Origin: an uncultured Aeromonadales bacterium
GTDB taxonomy: Bacteria > Pseudomonadota > Gammaproteobacteria > Enterobacterales > Succinivibrionaceae
Assembly (NCBI GenBank): GCA_902761645.1
Contig: CACWLF010000009.1
Location: 1-43,211 of the forward strand
Direction of reading: 5' to 3'
DNA: 43,211 nt
Part shown: positions 1 through 7,835 of the stretch, piece after piece
How positions within the stretch are numbered: the first letter of the stretch is position 1
Layout: every line of letters starts with the position of its first letter
Program-made: the position numbers and the translations under genes
The notes under the pieces: model-generated
What the model saw: only the letters and a program-made list of their open reading frames with translations
Database searches by the model: none
What the model was told of the DNA's origin: nothing

Positions 1-38
1 TATAAAAAGTTAAGTCTTATTGAAAAAAGAAAAGGATG

Positions 39-59
39 GATTGTTGATTTTAAACAATC
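39..59 (+). other. Small hairpin in the moaA leader
   Basis: A 7-bp perfect inverted repeat (GATTGTT at 39-45, AACAATC at 53-59) encloses a 7-nt loop about 40 nt upstream of the moaA start. It is not followed by a T tract. It is too small to be a molybdenum-cofactor riboswitch, and upstream sequence is cut off by the window edge. Function unknown. Confidence 0.25.
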
Positions 60-101
60 TTAAATAGCATCAAAGGTTATTATGGAGCGTTTACAAATAA
101 A

Positions 102-1052
102 GTGATAGATTGCTGTGGCAGAAAAATTAATTATTTGCGTTTGTCGCTTACCAATCAATGCAATCTGCACTGTGAATACTGTTCACCCCGGGATAATTGC
201 TCCCTATCTTCTCATATGCTGGAAGATCGCCGGGTGATTGAAATTGCGGAAACAGCCACCCAACTTGGAATTGACAAGATTCGGCTCACCGGAGGAGAAC
301 CCATGCTCCGCAGAAATTTTATCAATATCTGTGCAGAAATAAGGGACCTGCGGAATTTAAAAAAACTGGCCATTACAACCAACGGCTGCTATCTTGAAAA
401 ACATATCTGCGATTTAAGGCAAATAGGAATAGATCAGATCAACATCAGTCTTGATACGTTGAATGCACATAAATATCGTGAACTTACCGGAGGAGAACTG
501 GGTACGGTTCTACGCGGTCTGGAATGTCTGGAAAAAGAGAATTTCCCCGTTGTGAAAATCAATGCCGTATTGATTAGAAATTTCAATGACGACTGGGAAA
601 GTATAAGTTCCATGATAAATTTAACAAGGGATGCCGATCTTGATTTAAGATTTATAGAATTAATGCCGATGCCCAACAGTACTTTTTCATTAAAGAATTA
701 TGTGTCTGCTGGTAAAATCATGGAGATGATCAAACAGCATTACGATATTGCCGGTAAGGGTATTCTTGAAGGTACCGCAAAAATGTACCGGATAGAAGGT
801 TTCAGGGGCAGAATTGGCTTTATTGCCCCTTTAAGCGGACGGTTCTGTGCTTCCTGCAACAGGATACGGATTACTGCGGACGGCACTGTTATTCCGTGTC
901 TTCATGGAAAAACGGAGATTCCTCTTGGAAACTTATCTTCATCGGAAATCAAAAAAATATTGTCGGAAGTGATTTTTAACAAACCTAAATCCCATGATTT
1001 GAAGATCGGCATGGCATCGGCAAACCGTATCATGTGTGCAATAGGAGGTTGA
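102..1052 (+). CDS. moaA: GTP 3',8-cyclase MoaA
   Basis: MoaA is a radical-SAM enzyme that starts molybdopterin synthesis by converting GTP to 3',8-cyclo-7,8-dihydro-GTP. The protein has 316 residues, close to the usual 320-330. The radical-SAM cluster motif CNLHCEYC supplies Cys20, Cys24 and Cys27. The second, substrate-binding cluster is Cys249, Cys252 and Cys266. The chain ends in Gly-Gly, the conserved MoaA tail. The start is GTG at 102; an in-frame ATG is not available nearby and a GGAG lies about 15 nt upstream, so the exact start is slightly uncertain. It is the first gene of a moaA-moaC-mobA run placed directly before a molybdenum formate dehydrogenase. The gap to moaC is 3 nt, so the two are surely co-transcribed. 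Confidence 0.95.
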   Translation: MIDCCGRKINYLRLSLTNQCNLHCEYCSPRDNCSLSSHMLEDRRVIEIAETATQLGIDKIRLTGGEPMLRRNFINICAEIRDLRNLKKLAITTNGCYLEKHICDLRQIGIDQINISLDTLNAHKYRELTGGELGTVLRGLECLEKENFPVVKINAVLIRNFNDDWESISSMINLTRDADLDLRFIELMPMPNSTFSLKNYVSAGKIMEMIKQHYDIAGKGILEGTAKMYRIEGFRGRIGFIAPLSGRFCASCNRIRITADGTVIPCLHGKTEIPLGNLSSSEIKKILSEVIFNKPKSHDLKIGMASANRIMCAIGG

Positions 1053-1055
1053 TTC

Positions 1056-1532
1056 GTGGATTTTACTCATTTCAATGATCAGGGACATGCCACCATGGTG
1101 GATGTATCCGAAAAAGGAGAATCACAGAGAACAGCTGTTGCAGAGGGCTGGGTATATGTCAGCAGGACAACAGTCGATTTAATTAAAACCGGCGGAATAA
1201 AAAAGGGAGATGTTCTGACGGTTGCACAGATAGCCGGAATAATTGGAGCAAAGCGTACACCCGATCTGATTCCGATGTGTCATCCTCTGATTTTAACCGG
1301 TGTTGATCTCAGCCTTTCCGTTGTTGAGGAACTTAATGCGGTGAGAATAGAGGCAACCGTGAAAACAAAAGCTGTTACCGGAGTTGAAATGGAGGCTTTG
1401 ACCGCCGTATCCGTTGCCGCTTTAACCGTTTATGATATGTGTAAAGCTGTACAGAAGGATATCAGAATTGCGGACATCAGACTGCTGCACAAAAGCGGAG
1501 GCGTTCACGGAGATTATAATGCCGTTGACTGA
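1056..1532 (+). CDS. moaC: Cyclic pyranopterin monophosphate synthase MoaC
   Basis: MoaC converts the MoaA product to cyclic pyranopterin monophosphate, the second step of molybdopterin synthesis. The 158-residue protein has the family length and the hallmark stretches MCHPL (about residues 74-78) and GVEMEALTAVSVAALTVYDM followed by CKAVQKD. The start is GTG at 1056 with a strong AGGAGG at 1043-1048. The gene follows moaA by 3 nt and its last 14 nt overlap the start of mobA, so translation is probably coupled. Other genes of the pathway (moaD, moaE, moeA) are not in this window and must lie elsewhere. Confidence 0.95.
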   Translation: MDFTHFNDQGHATMVDVSEKGESQRTAVAEGWVYVSRTTVDLIKTGGIKKGDVLTVAQIAGIIGAKRTPDLIPMCHPLILTGVDLSLSVVEELNAVRIEATVKTKAVTGVEMEALTAVSVAALTVYDMCKAVQKDIRIADIRLLHKSGGVHGDYNAVD

Positions 1533-2118
1533 TAATGTTGGAGTTGCTGTTCTGATCGGCGGCAAATCATCCAGGATGGGTTCTCCCAAGGAACAGCTGA
1601 TTACAAAAGATAATCAGTCGTTTCTCATGCGCATCTGCAGCGAAATGGACTTTTTTAAATACAGGTATATATCTCATAATTCCAGTCAGAAATACAGTTA
1701 TGACGGATATCGCAATGTGACTGATCTGATTGAAAATATCGGACCGATGGGCGGAATTTATTCATTGCTGAAAACAATTGAATCCGAGTCTGTGCTGGTA
1801 GTTGCCTGTGATATGCCTTTTTACGGTTCAGAGGCTGCCGTTGAAATCCTGGAACAGTACCGCGGACAGGATGCGGTGATACCATTGTGCCGCGGAAGAA
1901 GAGAGCCGCTGGGAGGTATTTACCACAGGAGGATCATACCTGTAATTGAGGAATTAATTGCTCATGGTGATTACAGGTTGGGTATGCTGATAGATCGGGT
2001 GGACTGTTTACAGTTTGAATCGAAATATCAGGTTCAGTATGAGAATCTGAATAATGCGGACGATTACAAAAGGTATCTTGCATTATCAGACCGTTTTGAG
2101 AAGAGATTTCAGAAATAA
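1519..2118 (+). CDS. mobA: Molybdenum cofactor guanylyltransferase MobA
   Basis: MobA attaches GMP from GTP to molybdopterin to give the guanine dinucleotide form of the cofactor used by formate dehydrogenases. The N-terminal nucleotide-binding motif reads LIGGKSSRMGSPKEQL (from residue 12), matching the family pattern LxGGxSxRMGxxK. A CDMPF motif follows near residue 98. I chose ATG 1519, giving 199 residues. The open frame extends upstream to 1432, but those 29 codons lie wholly within moaC, and a GGAG at 1509-1512 fits 1519. The gene overlaps moaC by 14 nt. Its product is what the molybdoenzyme encoded downstream needs. Confidence 0.9.
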   Translation: MPLTDNVGVAVLIGGKSSRMGSPKEQLITKDNQSFLMRICSEMDFFKYRYISHNSSQKYSYDGYRNVTDLIENIGPMGGIYSLLKTIESESVLVVACDMPFYGSEAAVEILEQYRGQDAVIPLCRGRREPLGGIYHRRIIPVIEELIAHGDYRLGMLIDRVDCLQFESKYQVQYENLNNADDYKRYLALSDRFEKRFQK

Positions 2119-2247
2119 TTTGAAACAGTACAAGTTTGTAAGATCTGGAACTATGCATGATCTGCACAGGTAATGATATACTCATATAGATGCGATCTGC
2201 AGACAGTAATTATTGAAACCATTTTATACGGATGACGGGCTAAAGAA

Positions 2248-4083
2248 ATGTACAAAAAACATGTTTTGAAAAATAACCAGCGCAATAAACTGATTATAAG
2301 TTCTCTTAATACATTTGAAAAAAGAATTCATGCAAATCCTCCGGGAGTATGTCCCATAGCTACCCACATAGCATATCTTCATACAGCCCGCAGTCAGACC
2401 TGCGGAAAGTGTGTTCCGTGTGCCAAAGGACTTGAACAGCTGGAAAACATGATGCAGCGCATTCTTGACGGCGATGCCGATATGAATCTGTATAATGACA
2501 TGGTTCATCTGGCCAAAACCATAAAGTGCACTGCTGACTGTGCCATCGGTTACGAGGCCGCATATATGGCTTTGTGCAACATTAAAAATTTCAATGATGA
2601 GTATATGCATCATATTGAGCACCACAAATGCCATTCCCGTATCGCCATTAAGGTTCCATGCATGTACAACTGTCCGGCAAATGTAAATATTCCTGGATAC
2701 ATTGCTCTGATAAATGAAGAAAAATATGCTGATGCCGTAAATTTAATCCGTGAGGATAATCCGTTTCCTACGGCATGCGCGTTTGTCTGTGAAAAACCAT
2801 GCGAGTCACAATGCCGCAGATGTCTGATTGATTCCCAGATCAATATAAGAGGTTTGAAAAAATTTGCTGTGGATCAGATTGCAGTGGATCAGGTTCCTAT
2901 TCCGAAAAGAAATGTTGATACCGGTAAAAGGGTTGCGGTAATCGGCGGCGGACCTTCCGGTTTGACCTGTGCTTATTTTTTGTCAAGAATGGGACACTCG
3001 GTGGTGGTTTACGAAGGCAAGGAAAAACTGGGAGGAATGCTGCGGTACGGTATCCCTAATTATCGTTTGCCCAAGGACCGTCTTGATCAGGATATTGATG
3101 CCCTGCTGGCAGTCGGCGGCATTGAGGTTAAATTAAACTCAATGGTCGGACGTGATTTTACAATTGAAGAGATTGAGAATGAATATGATGCTGTCTACGT
3201 TTCCATAGGTGCCCAGAAAGGCAAGGTAACACCGATAAAGAATCATGATAATCCGGGAGTGTCGTCTGCCATGGATATGCTGGACCAGGTTGCTCACGGA
3301 AATATTCCCGATTTTACAGGCAAGCACGTTGTGGTAATCGGCGGGGGCAATGTGGCGATGGATTGTTCAAGAACGGCTGTCAGATGCCGTGCCGCGTCAG
3401 TTACGGTGGTGGTTCGACGCCGTCAGGAGGATATGACTGCGCTGCCGTCGGAGATTCAGAGTGCAATTGAAGAAGGTGTTGAATTGAGAACTCTTTTTGC
3501 TCCTTCAGAGGTGAAACTGGACGAAAACGGAAAAGTTACGGCTCTTATAACTCAGCCTCAGATTACAGGTCATTATGATGAACGAACAGGAACACCGACG
3601 GTTCGTGATGCAGACAAACCGCCGTATGAGATTCCTTGTGATTTGATATTCATGGCAATAGGACAGTCGATAGAATCAGAACCTTTTGCAAAATACGGAA
3701 TAAGCTCCAAGATGAATTTCGTTACAGATAATACGACGGCAATCAAGGAGCATCCGGGAGTTTTTGCAGGCGGAGACTGTGTGACCGGCCCTGCGACTGC
3801 TATTATGGCTATCGGTACCGGAAAAATAGCTGCCATAAATATTGATGAATATCTCGGTTATCATCATGAATATCACAGCAATATAGAGATCCCTGAGGCA
3901 AAACAGAATATGCGTTCCCACTTCGGAAGGGTTCAGCTTACCGAGAGATCGGCCCGCGAACGCAGAATTAATTTTGAACCGGTGGAAAACGGTATGTCAC
4001 ATGAAGAGGCAATGCAAGAAAGCGGAAAATGTCTGCGCTGCGATGTGTTCGGAAGCGGAAAAATGGAAGGAGGTCTGGTATAA
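2248..4083 (+). CDS. FAD- and Fe-S-containing NAD(P)H oxidoreductase subunit (GltD type) of formate dehydrogenase
   Basis: This 611-residue protein combines two modules. Residues 40-110 resemble the NuoF Fe-S binding region (CGKCVPC with Cys52, Cys55, Cys58, then Cys94 and Cys98). Residues 135-611 resemble glutamate synthase small subunit or dihydropyrimidine dehydrogenase. That part has a Cys-rich Fe-S segment (Cys138, 142, 177, 181, 185, 189, 192), an FAD Rossmann motif VIGGGPSGL (231-239), an NAD(P)-binding VVVIGGGNVAMD, and a C-terminal AGGDC FAD motif. No FMN or NADH domain of true NuoF is present. It ends exactly where the formate dehydrogenase catalytic gene begins, so it is probably that enzyme's pyridine-nucleotide subunit. 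The ribosome-binding site is weak. NADP versus NAD preference cannot be read here. Confidence 0.85.
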   Translation: MYKKHVLKNNQRNKLIISSLNTFEKRIHANPPGVCPIATHIAYLHTARSQTCGKCVPCAKGLEQLENMMQRILDGDADMNLYNDMVHLAKTIKCTADCAIGYEAAYMALCNIKNFNDEYMHHIEHHKCHSRIAIKVPCMYNCPANVNIPGYIALINEEKYADAVNLIREDNPFPTACAFVCEKPCESQCRRCLIDSQINIRGLKKFAVDQIAVDQVPIPKRNVDTGKRVAVIGGGPSGLTCAYFLSRMGHSVVVYEGKEKLGGMLRYGIPNYRLPKDRLDQDIDALLAVGGIEVKLNSMVGRDFTIEEIENEYDAVYVSIGAQKGKVTPIKNHDNPGVSSAMDMLDQVAHGNIPDFTGKHVVVIGGGNVAMDCSRTAVRCRAASVTVVVRRRQEDMTALPSEIQSAIEEGVELRTLFAPSEVKLDENGKVTALITQPQITGHYDERTGTPTVRDADKPPYEIPCDLIFMAIGQSIESEPFAKYGISSKMNFVTDNTTAIKEHPGVFAGGDCVTGPATAIMAIGTGKIAAINIDEYLGYHHEYHSNIEIPEAKQNMRSHFGRVQLTERSARERRINFEPVENGMSHEEAMQESGKCLRCDVFGSGKMEGGLV

Positions 4084-6792
4084 ATGGATAAGACAATAAC
4101 TGTTACCGTAGACGGTAAAACTGTTAAAGCTTCACCTGATGAAACTATTCTTGAGGTTGCACGCAGATCCGATATTTACATTCCTACATTGTGCTATCTT
4201 AAGGATGTCAATGATATCGGCGCATGCAGAATGTGCGTGGTGGAGGTTGAAGGACACGAGCATCTGTATACCTCCTGCAACACCAAAGTAAAAGACGGAA
4301 TGGTGATATTCACGCATTCGGAAAAGGTGAAACTTTCACGCGAGTTTGTTCTGCAGCTGATCCTTGCCAATCATGATGTCCGCTGTCTCAGCTGTTCCAA
4401 GAGCGGTGACTGTGAACTGCAGAATCTGTCAAAGGAATTTGATCTGCCCATAGAAAATCCGTACAGGCATAAGCTTGTTAAACTTGAATCTGTAACTGCA
4501 AATCCTTTCCTGTCATATTATCCTGAACTCTGCATCGGCTGTCAGCGATGTGTAAGTACATGCAACAAGGTTGTCGGAAACGGAGTTCTGCGCAGTTCAA
4601 AGGTAGGAACAAGAACCTTTATTGATGCTCCGTTCGGAGATGACTGGAAAAATACCAAATGCGAATTATGCGGTAACTGTGCTAAAGTTTGCCCTACCGG
4701 AGCCCTGGTAGCCAAAAACATGAGTAAATACCGCCTCAGTAAAGTTGAAAAGGTTCTGACCACCTGTCCGCACTGTGCAACAGGGTGTCAGATGTATCTG
4801 ATGGTGAAAAACAACAAGGTTGTGGACGTTCGTCCCGCCGACGGTCCTTCCAATAAAGGACTGCTGTGCGTAAAGGGAAGATTCGGTTCATTTAATTTCA
4901 TTCATTCCCCGGAACGTCTCAAATATCCGCTGATCAGAAACAAGGAAACAGGAAAGTTTGAACAGGCTACATGGGATGAAGCTTTGGATCTGATAGCAAC
5001 CAAATTCAAGGCAATCAAGGCTCAGTACGGTGCCGATGCTCTTGCCGGATTTGCCTGTTCACGTTCACCTAATGAAGACTGCTATATGCTTCAGAAAATG
5101 GTGCGCTGTGCTTTCGGAACAAATAATGTTGATAACTGTGCACGTGTCTGCCATTCCGCCAGTGTTGCAGGTTTGGCCATGACTCTTGGTTCCGGTGCAA
5201 TGACCAATCCTATTGCGGATATAACAGGCAGTGATGTTGACGTGATTATGCTGGTAGGTTCCAACCCGGAAGAGGCTCACCCTGTTGTCGGCATGCAGAT
5301 CCGTCAGGCGGTCAGCCGCGGTGCTCATCTGATTGTGGTTGATCCTCGCGATATCGGATTATCCAGGGAAGCGGATATACATCTCAAGTTAAAACCGGGA
5401 ACCAATGTTGCCTTTGCCAACGGTATGATGCATATTTTCATTGAGGAAGGACTGGTTGATGAGGAGTTTATTAAAAACAGAACCGAAGGTTTTGAGGAAC
5501 TCAAGGAAATTGTTAAAGATTATACTCCGGAATATGTTTCAAAGATCTGCCATATCGATCCGGATCATCTGCGGGAAGCTGCAAGAATGTATGCTACGGC
5601 AGGAAAAGCTCCGATCATTTACTGTTTAGGTGTTACTGAACATTCCACCGGTACTGAAGGTGTTATGTCAATGTCAAACATGGCCATGATGGTTGGAAAA
5701 CTTGGACGTCCAGGATGCGGTGTAAATCCGCTGAGAGGTCAGAATAACGTTCAGGGTGCGTGTGATATGGGTGCCATGCCGGGTGATATGCCGGGATACC
5801 AGAAGATTACCAATGAAGAGGTAATGAAAAAGTTTGAAAAAAGCTGGGGTGTCAAGTTAAGCCGTAAACAAGGTCTCCATGCTACGGATGTTTTCCAGGC
5901 GGCCATAGACAAAAAGGTACGCGGCCTGTTCATTTTCGGAGAGGATCCGGTGGTAACAGATGCCAATCAGCATCATATCGTTAAGGCTTTGGAAAGCCTG
6001 GACTTCCTGGTAATAGACGATTTATTCTTTACCGAGTCCTGCCAGTATGCTGACGTTGTGCTGCCTGGTACCAGCTATGCGGAAAAAGAAGGTACTTTCA
6101 GCAATACGGAACGTCGTGTTCAAAGGGTAAGAAAAGCGGTAACACTGGAAGGCGAAATGCGGCTGGATACAGATATTTTCACAGATTTGATGAATCGTAT
6201 GGGGTATCATCAGCCTTATCTGACCTCCGCTCAGATTATGGATGAAATTGCCTCCTTGACTCCTATTTTCGGAGGTATCAGTCATAAAAGACTCGATGAC
6301 GGAGAGACTCTTCAATGGCCTTGTCCTACCAGAGACAGCAAGGGAACACCGATTCTTCATGTCGGAAAATTCTCCCGCGGACTCGGTCTGTTCTATCCTG
6401 CAAAATATCAGCCGAGTGCAGAACTTCCTGATGATGAATATCCGCTGATCCTGATGACAGGAAGAGTTTTGTATCATTACAACACACGTGCAATGACAGG
6501 AAAAACTCCCGGATTGATGGAAAAGGAAGGTCATTCATTTATCGAGGTTAATACCGCTGATGCTGCCAGACTAGGTATTGAAAACGGTGAAAGGATCAGA
6601 GTTTCCTCCCGTCGCGGAACCATTACCTCTGAAGCCAGAGTTTCGGATAAGGTTTCGCCTGGTGAAACCTGGATGCCGTTCCATTTCCCTGACGGCAATG
6701 CCAATGTGCTGACAAACGCCGCTTTGGATAAGTTTGCACGTATACCTGAATACAAGGTTTGCGCGATTAGAATAGAGAAGCTTGAGCAGTAA
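4084..6792 (+). CDS. fdhF: Formate dehydrogenase catalytic subunit, molybdenum, cysteine type
   Basis: This 902-residue molybdoenzyme should oxidise formate to CO2 or run the reverse reaction. It has a NuoG-like N-terminus with a [2Fe-2S] domain (Cys37, 48, 51, 65) and a His97/Cys101/Cys104/Cys110 cluster site. Two [4Fe-4S] ferredoxin motifs follow (from Cys150 and Cys193). The molybdopterin oxidoreductase part begins with Cys228, 231, 235 and 262. The active-site position, in NCARVCHS, is Cys356 encoded by TGC at 5149-5151, so this is not a selenoprotein. The C-terminal dinucleotide-binding domain is intact. No signal peptide is seen, so it is cytoplasmic. ATG 4084 abuts the stop of the preceding gene, with AAGGAGG at 4067-4073. 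It is coupled to the FAD subunit and sits downstream of the cofactor genes. Confidence 0.93.
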   Translation: MDKTITVTVDGKTVKASPDETILEVARRSDIYIPTLCYLKDVNDIGACRMCVVEVEGHEHLYTSCNTKVKDGMVIFTHSEKVKLSREFVLQLILANHDVRCLSCSKSGDCELQNLSKEFDLPIENPYRHKLVKLESVTANPFLSYYPELCIGCQRCVSTCNKVVGNGVLRSSKVGTRTFIDAPFGDDWKNTKCELCGNCAKVCPTGALVAKNMSKYRLSKVEKVLTTCPHCATGCQMYLMVKNNKVVDVRPADGPSNKGLLCVKGRFGSFNFIHSPERLKYPLIRNKETGKFEQATWDEALDLIATKFKAIKAQYGADALAGFACSRSPNEDCYMLQKMVRCAFGTNNVDNCARVCHSASVAGLAMTLGSGAMTNPIADITGSDVDVIMLVGSNPEEAHPVVGMQIRQAVSRGAHLIVVDPRDIGLSREADIHLKLKPGTNVAFANGMMHIFIEEGLVDEEFIKNRTEGFEELKEIVKDYTPEYVSKICHIDPDHLREAARMYATAGKAPIIYCLGVTEHSTGTEGVMSMSNMAMMVGKLGRPGCGVNPLRGQNNVQGACDMGAMPGDMPGYQKITNEEVMKKFEKSWGVKLSRKQGLHATDVFQAAIDKKVRGLFIFGEDPVVTDANQHHIVKALESLDFLVIDDLFFTESCQYADVVLPGTSYAEKEGTFSNTERRVQRVRKAVTLEGEMRLDTDIFTDLMNRMGYHQPYLTSAQIMDEIASLTPIFGGISHKRLDDGETLQWPCPTRDSKGTPILHVGKFSRGLGLFYPAKYQPSAELPDDEYPLILMTGRVLYHYNTRAMTGKTPGLMEKEGHSFIEVNTADAARLGIENGERIRVSSRRGTITSEARVSDKVSPGETWMPFHFPDGNANVLTNAALDKFARIPEYKVCAIRIEKLEQ

Positions 6793-6819
6793 TCCTGTAT
6801 TACAGTAAATGAACAGATA

Positions 6820-6864
6820 AATCCTCATGAGACTCCGGTTCCTATGGGGATTTTGTTTATTTAT
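6820..6864 (+). terminator. Rho-independent terminator after fdhF
   Basis: AATCCTCAT at 6820-6828 pairs with ATGGGGATT at 6844-6852 (nine pairs, one G-U) around a 15-nt loop. A T-rich tract runs to 6864. It lies 28 nt after the fdhF stop and separates this operon from the MerR-controlled one. Confidence 0.6.
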
Positions 6865-6906
6865 TGGACGAAAAAATCATGAATTTATAAAATTTAATAA
6901 TTTCTA

Positions 6907-6937
6907 TTGATCTGGAGTTTACTCCAGGTATTATATT
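6907..6937 (+). promoter_or_regulatory. MerR-type promoter with operator dyad 1
   Basis: A -35 TTGATC (6907-6912) and a -10 TATATT (6932-6937) are separated by 19 nt, the over-long spacing characteristic of MerR-family promoters. A perfect dyad, CTGGAGT (6912-6918), two bases, ACTCCAG (6921-6927), sits between them. The operon it drives ends in a MerR regulator gene, so autoregulation is likely. Binding is inferred, not shown. Confidence 0.7.
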
Positions 6938-6952
6938 TATATAGTGTTAAAT

Positions 6953-6968
6953 CTTGAGTCAACTCTAG
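6953..6968 (+). promoter_or_regulatory. Second MerR-like operator dyad
   Basis: CTTGAGT (6953-6959), two bases, ACTCTAG (6962-6968) repeats the design of the upstream dyad, with one mismatch between its arms. The two dyad centres are 41 bp apart, about four helical turns. This copy lies between the promoter and the start at 6996. No convincing -35/-10 pair surrounds it. Confidence 0.5.
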
Positions 6969-6995
6969 AAATGATTAAATTAAGCGAGATCAGGA

Positions 6996-7835
6996 ATGAA
7001 AGAATTCAATCAGCAGATATTTGTCGGAGAAAGAGCATTATTTAAATCAAAGGATTTAAATATTGCATATTCTACATTTAAAGACGGGGAATCCCCGCTA
7101 AAGGAATCGTCAAATATTAATTTGTTTCAAACTAATTTTGAGTGGAAATACCCTCTCTGGTATTGTCACGATATTGTGCTGGACAACTGCAATCTGGCGG
7201 AAAATGCCCGTGCAGGTATATGGTATACAAGAAATATTACTCTTAGGAACTGTATTATAGAAGCTCCGAAAAATTTCAGACGAGCATGTAATATTTCTCT
7301 TTCAGATGTGGATTTTGCAAACGCTGCGGAAACTCTTTGGCACTGCTCGGATGTGGAAATGAACAATGTTCACGTGCGAGGTGATTATTTTGCAATGAAT
7401 TCATCGGATCTGGAAATAGATCGGCTGAATCTTGTCGGCAATTATTCCTTTGACGGCGGCAAAAATATAGTTGTGCGAAATTCAAAACTGCTTTCAAAGG
7501 ATGCGTTCTGGAATGCGGATAATGTAGAAGTTTATGATTCATACATCTGCGGGGAATATATCGGCTGGAATTCAAAGAATGTCACGTTTATAAATTGTAC
7601 CATTGAAAGCCTGCAGGGATTCTGCTACATGAATAATGTCAAACTGGTGAACTGCAGACTGATCAATACAAATTTGTCATTTGAATATTCAACTGTTGAA
7701 GCCGATATACATTCTAAAATTGACAGTGTGAAAAATCCTGTTTCAGGAATAATCAGGGCGGAAGCCATAGATGAAATTATTTTTGATGATCGGGCGGTTG
7801 ATTCATCAAAAACAGAAATTATTGTCGGCAAATAA
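6996..7835 (+). CDS. DUF3737 family right-handed beta-helix protein
   Basis: The 279-residue protein matches the DUF3737 family by eye. Typical phrases are FVGERALF near the start, DGESPLKESSNI, WKYPLWYC, GIWYTRNITLRN, KDAFWNADNV and GEYIGWNSKNVTF. It is made of short repeats of about 20 residues rich in N, C, V and I, which suggests a parallel beta-helix. The biochemical role of the family is not known to me. There is no signal peptide. It is the first gene behind the MerR-type promoter, and its stop at 7835 directly abuts the TTG start of the MATE gene. The start ATG 6996 has a weak upstream AGGA-like site (caggaATG). Confidence 0.85.
   Translation: MKEFNQQIFVGERALFKSKDLNIAYSTFKDGESPLKESSNINLFQTNFEWKYPLWYCHDIVLDNCNLAENARAGIWYTRNITLRNCIIEAPKNFRRACNISLSDVDFANAAETLWHCSDVEMNNVHVRGDYFAMNSSDLEIDRLNLVGNYSFDGGKNIVVRNSKLLSKDAFWNADNVEVYDSYICGEYIGWNSKNVTFINCTIESLQGFCYMNNVKLVNCRLINTNLSFEYSTVEADIHSKIDSVKNPVSGIIRAEAIDEIIFDDRAVDSSKTEIIVGK

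Noticed and set aside
1-101. Possible molybdenum cofactor riboswitch upstream of moaA
   Set aside because: Only about 100 nt are visible and they hold just one short hairpin. The known motif is longer and more structured.
1432-1518. Longer N-terminus for MobA
   Set aside because: These 29 codons lie inside moaC. The MobA motif and a ribosome-binding site fit ATG 1519.
5149-5151. Selenocysteine at the formate dehydrogenase active site
   Set aside because: The codon is TGC, an ordinary cysteine, and no TGA interrupts the frame.
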